The notes beneath the pieces are model-generated. The model ran no database searches. It had not been told where the DNA came from and saw only the letters and a list, made by a program, of their open reading frames with translations. From contig NZ_JAHLPP010000001.1 in assembly GCF_018917965.1 (NCBI RefSeq), forward strand, positions 930,001-994,000: a DNA stretch of 64,000 nt. The letters run 5' to 3'. The stretch comes from Pseudoflavonifractor sp. MSJ-37 (lineage in GTDB: Bacteria > Bacillota > Clostridia > Oscillospirales > Oscillospiraceae). This document shows positions 34,310 through 41,751 of this stretch, piece after piece; the stretch's first letter is position 1; the number at the start of each line of letters is the position of its first letter. A program made the translations under genes and the position numbers.

Positions 34310-35464
34310 TCAGTTCCCTCCTCCCACCAGGCTCACCGCCGATATCAGGGACACCAGCAGGATCAGTGCGCCGGCTCCCGTCATGCCCAGAACCAGACCA
34401 AAGGCCCCGCCGATCTGGTCGATCAGTCCGGACATCCGTCCGCCGGACGCGGTCGCGGCCAGCGCCGCCGTCACCTTATACACTAAGTAATGGATACCGA
34501 GCTGGAGGAAAGGTCCCACACACAGTGCCAGCACCCCCAGCATCCCGAACACGCCCACGGTCCCCCGCAGGATGCCCGCCCCAGCCAGCACGGTCTCTGC
34601 CGCGTCTGAGAGGATGGCTCCCACCACCGGGACCATACCGGAGATGGTCAGCTTGGCGGCCTTCAGCGCCATGGCGTCTGCGCTCCCGGCGATGACCCCG
34701 CTGACGGTCAGATAGGTGACGAAGGTCAGCAGGAGCCCTGTGAGGATGGACTTCACGGTCCACTTCAGCAGGTCCGCTACCCGGCGCAGGCCCTCGTTCC
34801 CCAGCGCCGCGTGAGCGGTGCAGGCCGCCGTATAGGCGTAGACGAGGGGCAGGAGGAGCCTGTCGATCGTCGTCAGCAGAACATCGGAAAACAGCATGGC
34901 CGCCATCTGCCGGGCCGCCGCCGCGCTGGGTGAGCCGCTGGCCGCCGCCGCGGCCGTCACAGTCGGGAGAAGGAGCTTGGAGAAGGACTCCATCTGCTCC
35001 AGTCCATCCCGGCCCAGGCCGATCAGGGCACGCACGTCTGCCACCGCTCCGGCGGTCACGGCCAGTGCTCCGGCCACCGCCGCCAGATCCAGTTCCCGGG
35101 ATGCGCCCAGACTGCCGGACAACTCCTCCGTCAGGCCGCACAAGAGTACCACTGCCAGCAGGATAGCGCCGCTCCGCACCGCCTTCCGCAGGACTCCCGG
35201 TACGGCCTCGGCACCTGTGTCCAACACCGCCCGCAGACCTTCGTCCAGGTCCATCCCAGCCGCCAGATCCACGTCCGGCAGGAGCCGCTCCGCCTCGCTT
35301 TGGAGCTCGTCCATCCCAAGCGCCTCCGCCTGCCGCCGGGACACCTCGTCCATCCGCTCTGCGGCCAGAGCCGGGACGGCCAGCAGGAGCAGACCGAGCA
35401 GGAGGCTCAGAACAGCCCGTCTAAACTGGTCAGCACCGCCCGCAGGAGGGGCACCGCCGCACAC
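34310..35464 (-). CDS. spoIIIAE: Stage III sporulation protein AE (SpoIIIAE)
   Basis: Polytopic membrane component of the SpoIIIA complex. A signal-like first segment (RAVLSLLLGLLLLAVPALAAERM) is followed by an extracellular region and about seven membrane segments (e.g. GAILLAVVLLCGL, ILTGLLLTFVTYLTVSGVIAGS, FLQLGIHYLVYKV). The start is uncertain: the GTG used here gives 384 residues (Bacillus SpoIIIAE has 399) and keeps the signal segment, but it lies inside spoIIIAD without a clear ribosome binding site. The next in-frame ATG would remove the signal segment. Confidence 0.85.
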   Translation of the reverse strand: MCGGAPPAGGADQFRRAVLSLLLGLLLLAVPALAAERMDEVSRRQAEALGMDELQSEAERLLPDVDLAAGMDLDEGLRAVLDTGAEAVPGVLRKAVRSGAILLAVVLLCGLTEELSGSLGASRELDLAAVAGALAVTAGAVADVRALIGLGRDGLEQMESFSKLLLPTVTAAAAASGSPSAAAARQMAAMLFSDVLLTTIDRLLLPLVYAYTAACTAHAALGNEGLRRVADLLKWTVKSILTGLLLTFVTYLTVSGVIAGSADAMALKAAKLTISGMVPVVGAILSDAAETVLAGAGILRGTVGVFGMLGVLALCVGPFLQLGIHYLVYKVTAALAATASGGRMSGLIDQIGGAFGLVLGMTGAGALILLVSLISAVSLVGGGN

Positions 35465-35793
35465 AGGGCCAGGCCGGCGGCGGCCGTCTCCACGAAGGCG
35501 GCGATGCCGCTCTCCCCTGCGTCCCGGCACAGCTCCGCCGTCACCCGGGCCAGGATCGAGATGCCCACCGTCTTGAGGACCGGAGCCGTCACCGCCGGGG
35601 ACAGGCCTGCCAGCTCCGTCAGCTGATCCATGAGGGCCCGCAGATCCCAGACTGCCTGGAGCGCGAAGCGCAAGATCAGCGCTCCCGCCGCCAGGGATAG
35701 CACGAGAGCGATCTCCCGCGCCTGCTTCTTGACCACAGCGGCACACAGGACCGCGGTCACGGCCACCGCCGCGGCTCTCCACATCTCTCCCAC
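35407..35793 (-). CDS. spoIIIAD: Stage III sporulation protein AD (SpoIIIAD)
   Basis: Small membrane protein of 128 residues with about four hydrophobic segments (VAVTAVLCAAVVKKQ, IALVLSLAAGALIL, LKTVGISILARVTAE, FVETAAAGLALCAAVPLLRAVL), as in the SpoIIIAC/SpoIIIAD family. Conserved AGESGIAAFVETAAAGLAL is typical of SpoIIIAD. It lies 7 bases downstream of spoIIIAC and its end overlaps spoIIIAE. Confidence 0.92.
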   Translation of the reverse strand: MGEMWRAAAVAVTAVLCAAVVKKQAREIALVLSLAAGALILRFALQAVWDLRALMDQLTELAGLSPAVTAPVLKTVGISILARVTAELCRDAGESGIAAFVETAAAGLALCAAVPLLRAVLTSLDGLF

Positions 35794-35799
35794 GGCCGG

Positions 35800-35994
35800 T
35801 CACAGTCCGAACAGGTCCTTGACCAAGTCGAACAGGGCGCTGATCTCCCGCACCACCAGCATCAGGACCACCACCAATCCGGCCAGTGTCACCATGGTGG
35901 CCTGCTCGTCCCGGCCGGAACGGGCCAGGACCTGGTTGAGCACCGACACCAGGATCCCGATGGCCGCGATCTTGAAAATCAGATCTACATCCAT
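35800..35994 (-). CDS. spoIIIAC: Stage III sporulation protein AC (SpoIIIAC)
   Basis: A 64-residue protein with two membrane segments (LIFKIAAIGILVSVLNQVL and ATMVTLAGLVVVLMLVV) and the connecting SGRDEQATM loop diagnostic of SpoIIIAC. I chose the ATG at MDVDLIF because GGAGGGAGG lies upstream and SpoIIIAC proteins begin there; a longer reading adds residues not seen in the family. Confidence 0.93.
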   Translation of the reverse strand: MDVDLIFKIAAIGILVSVLNQVLARSGRDEQATMVTLAGLVVVLMLVVREISALFDLVKDLFGL

Positions 35995-36019
35995 CTCGTT
36001 CCACTTCCTCCCTCCGGTC

Positions 36020-36532
36020 TCACGCCAGCAGGATGGCGAAAAAACCACCTGCCGTCAGCCCCAGAGCCTGATAGACCCGGCCCAGACGATCCCGTTCCTC
36101 CTCCGCCGCCTCCAGCTGATGGGCCAGCCGGCGCTCCGTCTGGGCGACAGCTTTCCGCTGTCCCTCCCCGTCATAGCGGCCCAGCACCTGTCCCAGCTCG
36201 GACAGGATGTCCCGATCCTCCTGGCGCAGATCGGTAGGGCAGGAGGACAACGCCTCATCCCAGATCTGGCCCAGGGTCTGCTCTCCCAGCCGGTCCAAGC
36301 CGGCCAGACACCGGGCGAAGAAGGCAGACGCTGGAGGGCGGCTCCGCTGGGACAGCCCTTCCAGCAGCTCTGGTATCGGCGTCAGCCGGAAGGACAGCTC
36401 CCGTTCCGCCAGCTCCAGAGCTCCTTCCATGGCCCGGAGGGCCGCTGCCCTCCGCCGAAGTTGAGCCGCCGCGCCGAAACCCAGGGCCCAGGCGCCTGCG
36501 GTCAACAGGGCCGCCCCCGCCAGCCTCAGCAT
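36020..36532 (-). CDS. spoIIIAB: Stage III sporulation protein AB (SpoIIIAB)
   Basis: The 170-residue protein has an N-terminal membrane segment (LRLAGAALLTAGAWALGFGA), a cytoplasmic helical domain like the GspF/PilC family (ALRAMEGALELAERELSFRLTPIPELL) and a C-terminal membrane segment (ALGLTAGGFFAILLA). It may connect the ATPase SpoIIIAA to the membrane complex. Length equals Bacillus SpoIIIAB (171). Its start overlaps spoIIIAA; GGAGGAGA precedes the ATG. Confidence 0.93.
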   Translation of the reverse strand: MLRLAGAALLTAGAWALGFGAAAQLRRRAAALRAMEGALELAERELSFRLTPIPELLEGLSQRSRPPASAFFARCLAGLDRLGEQTLGQIWDEALSSCPTDLRQEDRDILSELGQVLGRYDGEGQRKAVAQTERRLAHQLEAAEEERDRLGRVYQALGLTAGGFFAILLA

Positions 36533-37464
36533 GACGTCTCCTCCAGATCCGTGATCCGATAGCGCCGCTCCGCGCCCCGGCCCTCGATCCACACCGTCTT
36601 TCGGAATATCCCACGGTCCAGCAGGGTCCGGTAGAGGCTTCGGCGCCGCAGGTCTGCTTCGTCCCTGGCATGGGCCGTGGCCAGCAGGGCCACGCCGCAG
36701 TTGGCGGCGGCCTCCAGGGCGGTGATATCGGCAGGCGCGGTGATCTCGTCCGCCGCCAGCACTTGGGGGCCCATGCCCCGCAGGAGCATCATCAGTCCTT
36801 CCGCCTTGGGCCCGCCGTCCAGCACGTCTGTATGAGGCCCCACGTCCAGCTGGGGCATCCCCTCCCAGAGGGCGGCCAGCTCGCCCCGCTCGTCAGCCAC
36901 TCCCACCCGGAGGGCGGGACCGCCCTCCCCGGCAGACAGGGCTCGGATCAGGTCCCGCAGGAGGGTGGTCTTGCCGCCCCCCGGCGGGGAGAGGATCAGA
37001 GTGCTCTCCACGCCCCCCGCTGTGCGCAGTGCATCCACGATCGGCGAGGCCGCGCCCGGCACCTGCCTAGCCACCCGGATGCACAGAGAGGAGAGCTGGC
37101 GCAGGTTATAGGCTGTGCCCTCCCGCAGGACCACAGATCCGCACAGGCCGATCCGGTGTCCGCCCTGGACGGTGACGAAGCCGTTCCGGACCCGGTCCAG
37201 TGCTGTGTGGGCCGAAGCCCGGGTCGCCACCTCCAAGATCAGGGACAGGTCCCCCGGCCGGATAGGCCGGTCCGCTCCCGGTATCGGGACCTCCCCCACT
37301 GGGACCACTACCGTCATGGGCTGACCCGCCCGGAGGCGGATCTCCTCCGCCATGGCCTGTTCCATCTGGGGGAGCCGCTCCAGCGGTCCCCGCATCCAGG
37401 CGGGGAGCAGGCCCGCCGTCTGCCGCAGACGCGCCGCCGCGCTCTCGATCTGTCGTGCCGTCAT
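36526..37464 (-). CDS. spoIIIAA: Stage III sporulation ATPase SpoIIIAA
   Basis: Secretion-type ATPase energising the mother-cell-to-forespore channel. The 312-residue protein has Walker A SPPGGGKTTLLRD in the middle (about residue 165), the Walker B-like LAADEI and NCGVALLATAHAR with the His box. First gene of the eight-gene spoIIIA operon. The ATG after AAGGAG is used; an upstream in-frame GTG abuts the site. Confidence 0.95.
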   Translation of the reverse strand: MTARQIESAAARLRQTAGLLPAWMRGPLERLPQMEQAMAEEIRLRAGQPMTVVVPVGEVPIPGADRPIRPGDLSLILEVATRASAHTALDRVRNGFVTVQGGHRIGLCGSVVLREGTAYNLRQLSSLCIRVARQVPGAASPIVDALRTAGGVESTLILSPPGGGKTTLLRDLIRALSAGEGGPALRVGVADERGELAALWEGMPQLDVGPHTDVLDGGPKAEGLMMLLRGMGPQVLAADEITAPADITALEAAANCGVALLATAHARDEADLRRRSLYRTLLDRGIFRKTVWIEGRGAERRYRITDLEETSC

Positions 37465-37509
37465 CCCGTTCACGCTCCTTATCTTTTGGATCTCACGGAT
37501 CGCTGACCT

Positions 37510-37539
37510 ATCCTATGAAGGCCCGTCCCCGATCATGAC
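37510..37539 (-). promoter_or_regulatory. Sigma-E-like promoter of the spoIIIA operon
   Basis: Minus strand GTCATGAT, 14 bases, CATAGGAT, about 45 bases upstream of spoIIIAA. This fits the sigma-E pattern at six of eight positions in each element, and spoIIIA is sigma-E-dependent in Bacillus. Confidence 0.5.
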
Positions 37540-37619
37540 GGCCTGTCCGCTCCTTTCTGTCCCGGCGTGATACACCGACTTTTTTCCGAAGATCAGATGC
37601 AAAAACGGGCAAAATGTGG

Positions 37620-37625
37620 TATCAT
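37620..37625 (+). promoter_or_regulatory. Extended -10 of the YfmF-YfmH-lgt unit
   Basis: TGG followed by TATCAT lies about 70 bases upstream of the YfmF gene, in the gap divergent from spoIIIA. No good -35 is seen. Confidence 0.4.
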
Positions 37626-37692
37626 AAATCGTCTATCTCTGTGGGAAGCTGACGGAGGACCGTACGCTCCCCAACGAAAGGAATGGTGGCCA

Positions 37693-38973
37693 ATGGCCGA
37701 AACGACTCGGATATCGCTCTTCCCCGGCGTCTTTCTGACGGCGGTGCATACGAAAAAATTCAGATCCTGCGTGTTGGGCGCGTCCTTCCTGGCTCCGCTG
37801 GACCGGGAGACCGCCTCGCTCAACGCGCTGGTCCCCTATGTGCTCCGCCGGGGCACGGCGGACCGGCCCGATATGGAGTCCCTCTCCGCCGCTCTGGATG
37901 AGCTCTATGGCGGGTCCATCGAGCCGGTCGTCCGCACCCGGGGCGAGATCCAGTGCGTGGGCTTCCTGGGCAGCTTCCTGGACGATGCCTACACGCTGGA
38001 CGGCTCTGCCGTGCTGGAGGACGCCGCCGCCCTCCTGGGTGAGCTCCTCCTCCATCCCCGCACCGTGTCTGGCTCCTTCGACCCCGACTATACCGCCAGT
38101 GAGCGGAGCAATCTGGTGGACCGGATCCGGGCTCAGGTGAACGACAAGCGGAGCTATGCTCTCCTGCGGCTCAAGCGGGAGATGTGCGCCGGAGAGCCCT
38201 TCGGCGTGGACCGGCTGGGCGATGAGGCCTCCGCCATCGCGATCGGTCCGGCGGCCCTGTGGGAACGGTATCAGACCCTTCTCCATACGGCCCCTCTGGA
38301 GCTCTACTATTGCGGCTCCGCCGATCCGGAGCGGGCCGCCGACGCCTTGCGGACCGCACTGGCCGCTCTCCCTGTCTCCGAAAGGCGGGACTCCCTTCCC
38401 CGCCCCACGGCGCAGACCGCTCCCGATCAGCCCCGTCTGGTGGAAGAGGCCATGGATGTGGGGCAGGGCAAGCTGGCTCTGGGCTTCCGCACCGGCATCG
38501 ACGCCTGGGACCCGCGCTTCCCCGCCCTCCTGCTGGCCAATGCCATTTACGGCGGCACCACGACCTCCAAGCTCTTCCTGAACGTGCGGGAAAAACGGTC
38601 CCTATGCTACTATGCCAGTTCTCAGCTGGCCCGGTATAAGGGCCTCATGCTGGTCTCCTCCGGAGTGGAGTTCGACCAGTTCCAGGCTGCCCGGGATGAG
38701 ATCCTGGCCCAGTTGGACGCCTGCCGGGCCGGTCAGTTCGACGACCAGGAGCTGGAGGCCGCCCGCCGCTCCGTGGTCAGCAGCCTCATCAGCGCCGCCG
38801 ATGCGCAGGGACGGCTGGAGGACTTCTGGCTGGGCCAGTCCGTGGCCGGGATCCCCGACGGGCCGGACGCTCTGGCCGCCAAGGCCGAAGCGGTCCGCCG
38901 AGACCAGATCCTGGAGGCCTTTGCCGCGCTCCAGCTGGACACCATCTATTTCCTCAAGAGCAAGGAGGCCTGA
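37693..38973 (+). CDS. M16 family protein without catalytic His-Glu-His (YfmF-like)
   Basis: Insulinase-fold protein of 426 residues. The HxxEH zinc motif is missing; the equivalent stretch reads LNALVPYVLRRGT, so this is the inactive half of an M16 pair. In Bacillus the YfmF/YfmH pair is required for the 5-aminopentanol modification of elongation factor P, possibly by proteolysis of a modification factor. Start at MAETTR because an AAGGA site precedes it and the family begins near there. The partner gene starts 3 bases downstream. No efp gene is in the window. Confidence 0.88.
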   Translation: MAETTRISLFPGVFLTAVHTKKFRSCVLGASFLAPLDRETASLNALVPYVLRRGTADRPDMESLSAALDELYGGSIEPVVRTRGEIQCVGFLGSFLDDAYTLDGSAVLEDAAALLGELLLHPRTVSGSFDPDYTASERSNLVDRIRAQVNDKRSYALLRLKREMCAGEPFGVDRLGDEASAIAIGPAALWERYQTLLHTAPLELYYCGSADPERAADALRTALAALPVSERRDSLPRPTAQTAPDQPRLVEEAMDVGQGKLALGFRTGIDAWDPRFPALLLANAIYGGTTTSKLFLNVREKRSLCYYASSQLARYKGLMLVSSGVEFDQFQAARDEILAQLDACRAGQFDDQELEAARRSVVSSLISAADAQGRLEDFWLGQSVAGIPDGPDALAAKAEAVRRDQILEAFAALQLDTIYFLKSKEA

Positions 38974-38976
38974 TCC

Positions 38977-40254
38977 ATGGAACAGAAACGATATGAGCGG
39001 CTGGGCGAGACGGTCTGGTCCGGCCGTCTGGAGAATGGGCTCTCGATCTATGTGGACGTGAAGCCCGGTTTCCACAAGACGTTCGCCTTCTTCGCCACCA
39101 ACTACGGCGGCATCGATATGCGCTTCTGTCTGGACGGACAGTGGCAGGAGACCCCCGCCGGCGTAGCCCATTTCCTGGAGCACAAGATGTTCGACACCAA
39201 GGACGGCAATGCCCTCCAGGTCCTCTCTGCCAACGGCGCTTCCCCCAATGCCTTCACCAGCTCCGCGATCACCGGGTACTACTTCGAGAGCACCCAGGGC
39301 TTCGAGGAGAACTTGAGGACCCTCCTCTCCTTCGTCTCCGTCCCCTGGTTCACTCAGGAGAGCGTGGACAAGGAGCAGGGCATCATCGGCCAGGAGATCC
39401 AGATGATCGAAGATGACCCGGAGTGGCGGTCCTACAACGAGCTGCTGGCCGCCCTCTATGACCACCACCCCATCCGGGTCTCCGTGGCCGGGAGCCGGGA
39501 GTCCATCTCCCATATCACTGCCGACACGCTCTATGCCTGCCATAAGGCCTTCTACGATCCCGCCAATATGGTCCTCTGTGTGGCGGGCGATGTGGATCCC
39601 GAGCGTGTGGCGGCGCTGGCCCGGGAGATCCTGCCCGCCGTTGGCGCGCCAGCCATCCCCCGGGACTATGGCGGACCGGAGGCCCCCAAGGCCGCCCATC
39701 CCATCCGGGAGCTGGAGATGGCTGTCTCCACCCCGCTCTTCCAGCTTGGCTTCAAGGCCGACCCTGCCCCCCATGGGCAGGAGCATCTGCGGCAGGAGCT
39801 CACCGGCGACCTCCTGTGTGAGGTCCTGGCCGGCTCTTCCAGTCCCCTCTACGCCAAGCTCTACCGGGAGGGGCTGATCAACAAGGACTTTTCCGGCGGA
39901 TACGCGGCCTACCCCGGCTGTGCCTTCCTGTCCTTCGGCGGGGAGAGCCGGGATCCCGCCGCCGTCCGGGACGCGGTCCTGTCCGAGGCGGCCCGTCTGG
40001 CCCGGGAGGGCGTAGACGAGGCCCTGTTCCTGCGGCTGAAGAAGGCTTCCTATGGGGCCGCCGTCCGGGGACTGAACTCCTTCGAATATGTGTGCATCCA
40101 GATGGCACAGGACCACTTCGCCGGAGCCGACCACATGGATTTCCCCGCCGTATATGAGTCCATCCGCAAGGAGGACGTGGAGGACGCCCTCCGCCGCTGG
40201 TGCGTGCCCGAACGGGCCGCCATGGCCGTGATCCGGCCCAAGGAGGGCGTATGA
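38977..40254 (+). CDS. M16 zinc metalloprotease, catalytic partner (YfmH-like)
   Basis: Insulinase-type peptidase of 425 residues with the intact inverted zinc motif HFLEH (GVAHFLEHKMFDT, about residues 67-71) and the downstream Glu in EQGIIGQEIQM. The C-terminal half is the second M16 domain (ELTGDLLCEVLAGSSSPLYAKLYREGLI). It should pair with the preceding inactive subunit. GGAGG precedes the ATG, and its stop overlaps the lgt start (ATGA), so lgt is coupled to it. Confidence 0.9.
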   Translation: MEQKRYERLGETVWSGRLENGLSIYVDVKPGFHKTFAFFATNYGGIDMRFCLDGQWQETPAGVAHFLEHKMFDTKDGNALQVLSANGASPNAFTSSAITGYYFESTQGFEENLRTLLSFVSVPWFTQESVDKEQGIIGQEIQMIEDDPEWRSYNELLAALYDHHPIRVSVAGSRESISHITADTLYACHKAFYDPANMVLCVAGDVDPERVAALAREILPAVGAPAIPRDYGGPEAPKAAHPIRELEMAVSTPLFQLGFKADPAPHGQEHLRQELTGDLLCEVLAGSSSPLYAKLYREGLINKDFSGGYAAYPGCAFLSFGGESRDPAAVRDAVLSEAARLAREGVDEALFLRLKKASYGAAVRGLNSFEYVCIQMAQDHFAGADHMDFPAVYESIRKEDVEDALRRWCVPERAAMAVIRPKEGV

Positions 40255-41156
40255 CACATACGGTGACCTTCCCCGGACTGGGGCTGACCTTTCAGCTGGA
40301 TCCGGTCCCCTTCTCCATCTTCGGCTGGCCGCTCCACTGGTACGGCATCATCATCGCCGCCGGGTTCCTGCTGGCCGTCACCTACTGCTCCCGGGTCAGC
40401 AGACGCTTCGGCATCCGGGAGGATGATTTGGCGGATATGCTGGTCTTTGCCGCGCCTCTGGGCATCCTCGGGGCACGGCTCTACTACATCATCTTCTATC
40501 TGGACCTCTTCCGGGACACGGACGGGGCACTGGACTTTGGGAAGATGGTCCGGATCTGGGATGGCGGGCTGGCCATCTACGGCGGCATCATCGCCGCCGT
40601 CCTCACGCTCCTGGTGTTCTGTAAGGTGCGGAAGATCCCCTTCCTGGCCTTCGCCGACCTTGGTTCCTTCGGCCTGCTGATCGGCCAGGCGGTGGGACGC
40701 TGGGGCAATTTCGTCAATGTGGAGGCCTACGGCAGTGAGACTACGCTCCCCTGGCGGATGGGCATCTACGAGGTGGTCAACGGGACCACGGTCTATAAAG
40801 AGGTCCACCCCACGTTCCTGTACGAGTCCCTTTGGAACCTGCTGGGCCTGGTCCTGCTGATCCTGCTGGCCAAGCGGGCCCGGAAATTCGACGGTCAGAT
40901 CTTCTTCAACTACATCGGCTGGTATGGCATCGGCCGCTTCGTGATCGAGGGTCTGCGCTCCGACAGCCTCTACCTCTTCCACACCGGCATCCGGGTATCC
41001 CAGCTCCTGGCCCTGGTCTCCGCTTTGATCGCCGAAGGCCTCCTGCTCTGGAACCTGAAGTTCCGTAAGCACCGCCCGCCTCTTTGGGTGGATCAGGCAG
41101 CCGCACAGGCTTCCCCCGCCTCTTCCGATGCCCCGAGCGATAAAAAAGAGGACTGA
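40251..41156 (+). CDS. lgt: Prolipoprotein diacylglyceryl transferase
   Basis: Transfers diacylglycerol to the lipobox Cys of prolipoproteins at the membrane. The 301-residue protein has seven hydrophobic segments and the Lgt signatures WDGGLAIYGGIIA and IGQAVGRWGNFVNVEAYG, with conserved Arg and Glu. The C-terminal tail is extended and charged (DAPSDKKED), longer than in many homologues. It overlaps the protease gene by 4 bases and is followed by a strong terminator. Confidence 0.95.
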   Translation: MTHTVTFPGLGLTFQLDPVPFSIFGWPLHWYGIIIAAGFLLAVTYCSRVSRRFGIREDDLADMLVFAAPLGILGARLYYIIFYLDLFRDTDGALDFGKMVRIWDGGLAIYGGIIAAVLTLLVFCKVRKIPFLAFADLGSFGLLIGQAVGRWGNFVNVEAYGSETTLPWRMGIYEVVNGTTVYKEVHPTFLYESLWNLLGLVLLILLAKRARKFDGQIFFNYIGWYGIGRFVIEGLRSDSLYLFHTGIRVSQLLALVSALIAEGLLLWNLKFRKHRPPLWVDQAAAQASPASSDAPSDKKED

Positions 41157-41169
41157 TACGGCCTCTTTT

Positions 41170-41213
41170 CGGCACGCCCTTCCGATGATCGGAAGGGCGT
41201 GCCGTCGTTTTCC
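41170..41213 (+). terminator. Intrinsic terminator of the YfmF-YfmH-lgt unit
   Basis: A perfect 16-bp stem (41170-41185 with 41189-41204) and a 3-base loop followed by TCGTTTT. Confidence 0.9.
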
Positions 41214-41270
41214 CCGAAAACCGACCAGAGCGTGCCTGAAAATTATATCCTCTTCCGATCCGATATCCTC

Positions 41271-41299
41271 TTGACAAGTGGGAGAAAATCATGTATCAT
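41271..41299 (+). promoter_or_regulatory. Sigma-A promoter of ylxM-ffh
   Basis: TTGACA, 17 bases, TATCAT, about 80 bases before ylxM. Confidence 0.75.
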
Positions 41300-41307
41300 C
41301 ATCCGTG

Positions 41308-41350
41308 TTGTAAAGCTTCGCCGCTTTACAAAGCAGACCACCTTTACAAA
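41308..41350. repeat. Inverted and direct TTTACAA repeats in the ylxM-ffh leader
   Basis: TTGTAAAGC (41308-41316) and GCTTTACAA (41323-41331) form a 9-bp inverted repeat with a 6-base loop starting about 9 bases past the -10. CTTTACAAA then recurs 18 bases downstream. It could be an operator or an RNA hairpin in the leader. Confidence 0.55.
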
Positions 41351-41376
41351 CCAGCTTCTGGGAAGGAGGCCGCAGG

Positions 41377-41748
41377 ATGAAGAACCAGGCGTACCGCATG
41401 GCGATGCTCTTCGACTTTTATGGTGATATGCTCACCGACCGTCAGAAGGAATTCTACGACCTCTATTACAATGAGGACCTCTCTCTGGCTGAAATCGCCG
41501 AGAACTACGGCATCACCCGTCAGGGCGTCCGGGACGTGATCGTCCGGGCCGAGGCCGTCCTCACCGAGCTGGAGGACAAGACCGGCATCATCAAGCGTTT
41601 CCATAAGATGCAGGAACAGTTCGATGCGATCCAGAAGGCAGTGGACCAGATCAGGGCGGTCAACGAAGAGCGCCGCTACTATGACAACGGCATCGAGGCC
41701 GGCTGTGATACCATCCAGTCCATCCTCGATCAGCTCAAACAGGAGTAA
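41377..41748 (+). CDS. ylxM: YlxM/p13-like DNA-binding protein
   Basis: Helix-turn-helix protein of 123 residues (UPF0122) encoded just upstream of ffh. It has the sigma region 4-like helix-turn-helix DLYYNEDLSLAEIAENYGITRQGVRDVIVRAEAVL (about residues 30-65) and a C-terminal coiled helix. YlxM proteins have been shown in streptococci to modulate the signal recognition particle. GGAGG precedes the ATG. It is 3 bases from ffh, so both share the promoter upstream. Confidence 0.93.
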   Translation: MKNQAYRMAMLFDFYGDMLTDRQKEFYDLYYNEDLSLAEIAENYGITRQGVRDVIVRAEAVLTELEDKTGIIKRFHKMQEQFDAIQKAVDQIRAVNEERRYYDNGIEAGCDTIQSILDQLKQE

Positions 41749-41751
41749 GCT

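Noticed and set aside
34310-36004. A 564-codon frame covering spoIIIAE, spoIIIAD and spoIIIAC as a fusion
   Set aside because: The upstream part overlaps spoIIIAD and spoIIIAC in another frame and encodes Gly/Arg-rich sequence without homology; only the part from about 35464 downward is SpoIIIAE.
37693-40254. The two M16 genes taken as one gene split by a frameshift
   Set aside because: They are separate genes with their own starts, and the first lacks and the second has the zinc motif, as in the known YfmF/YfmH pair.
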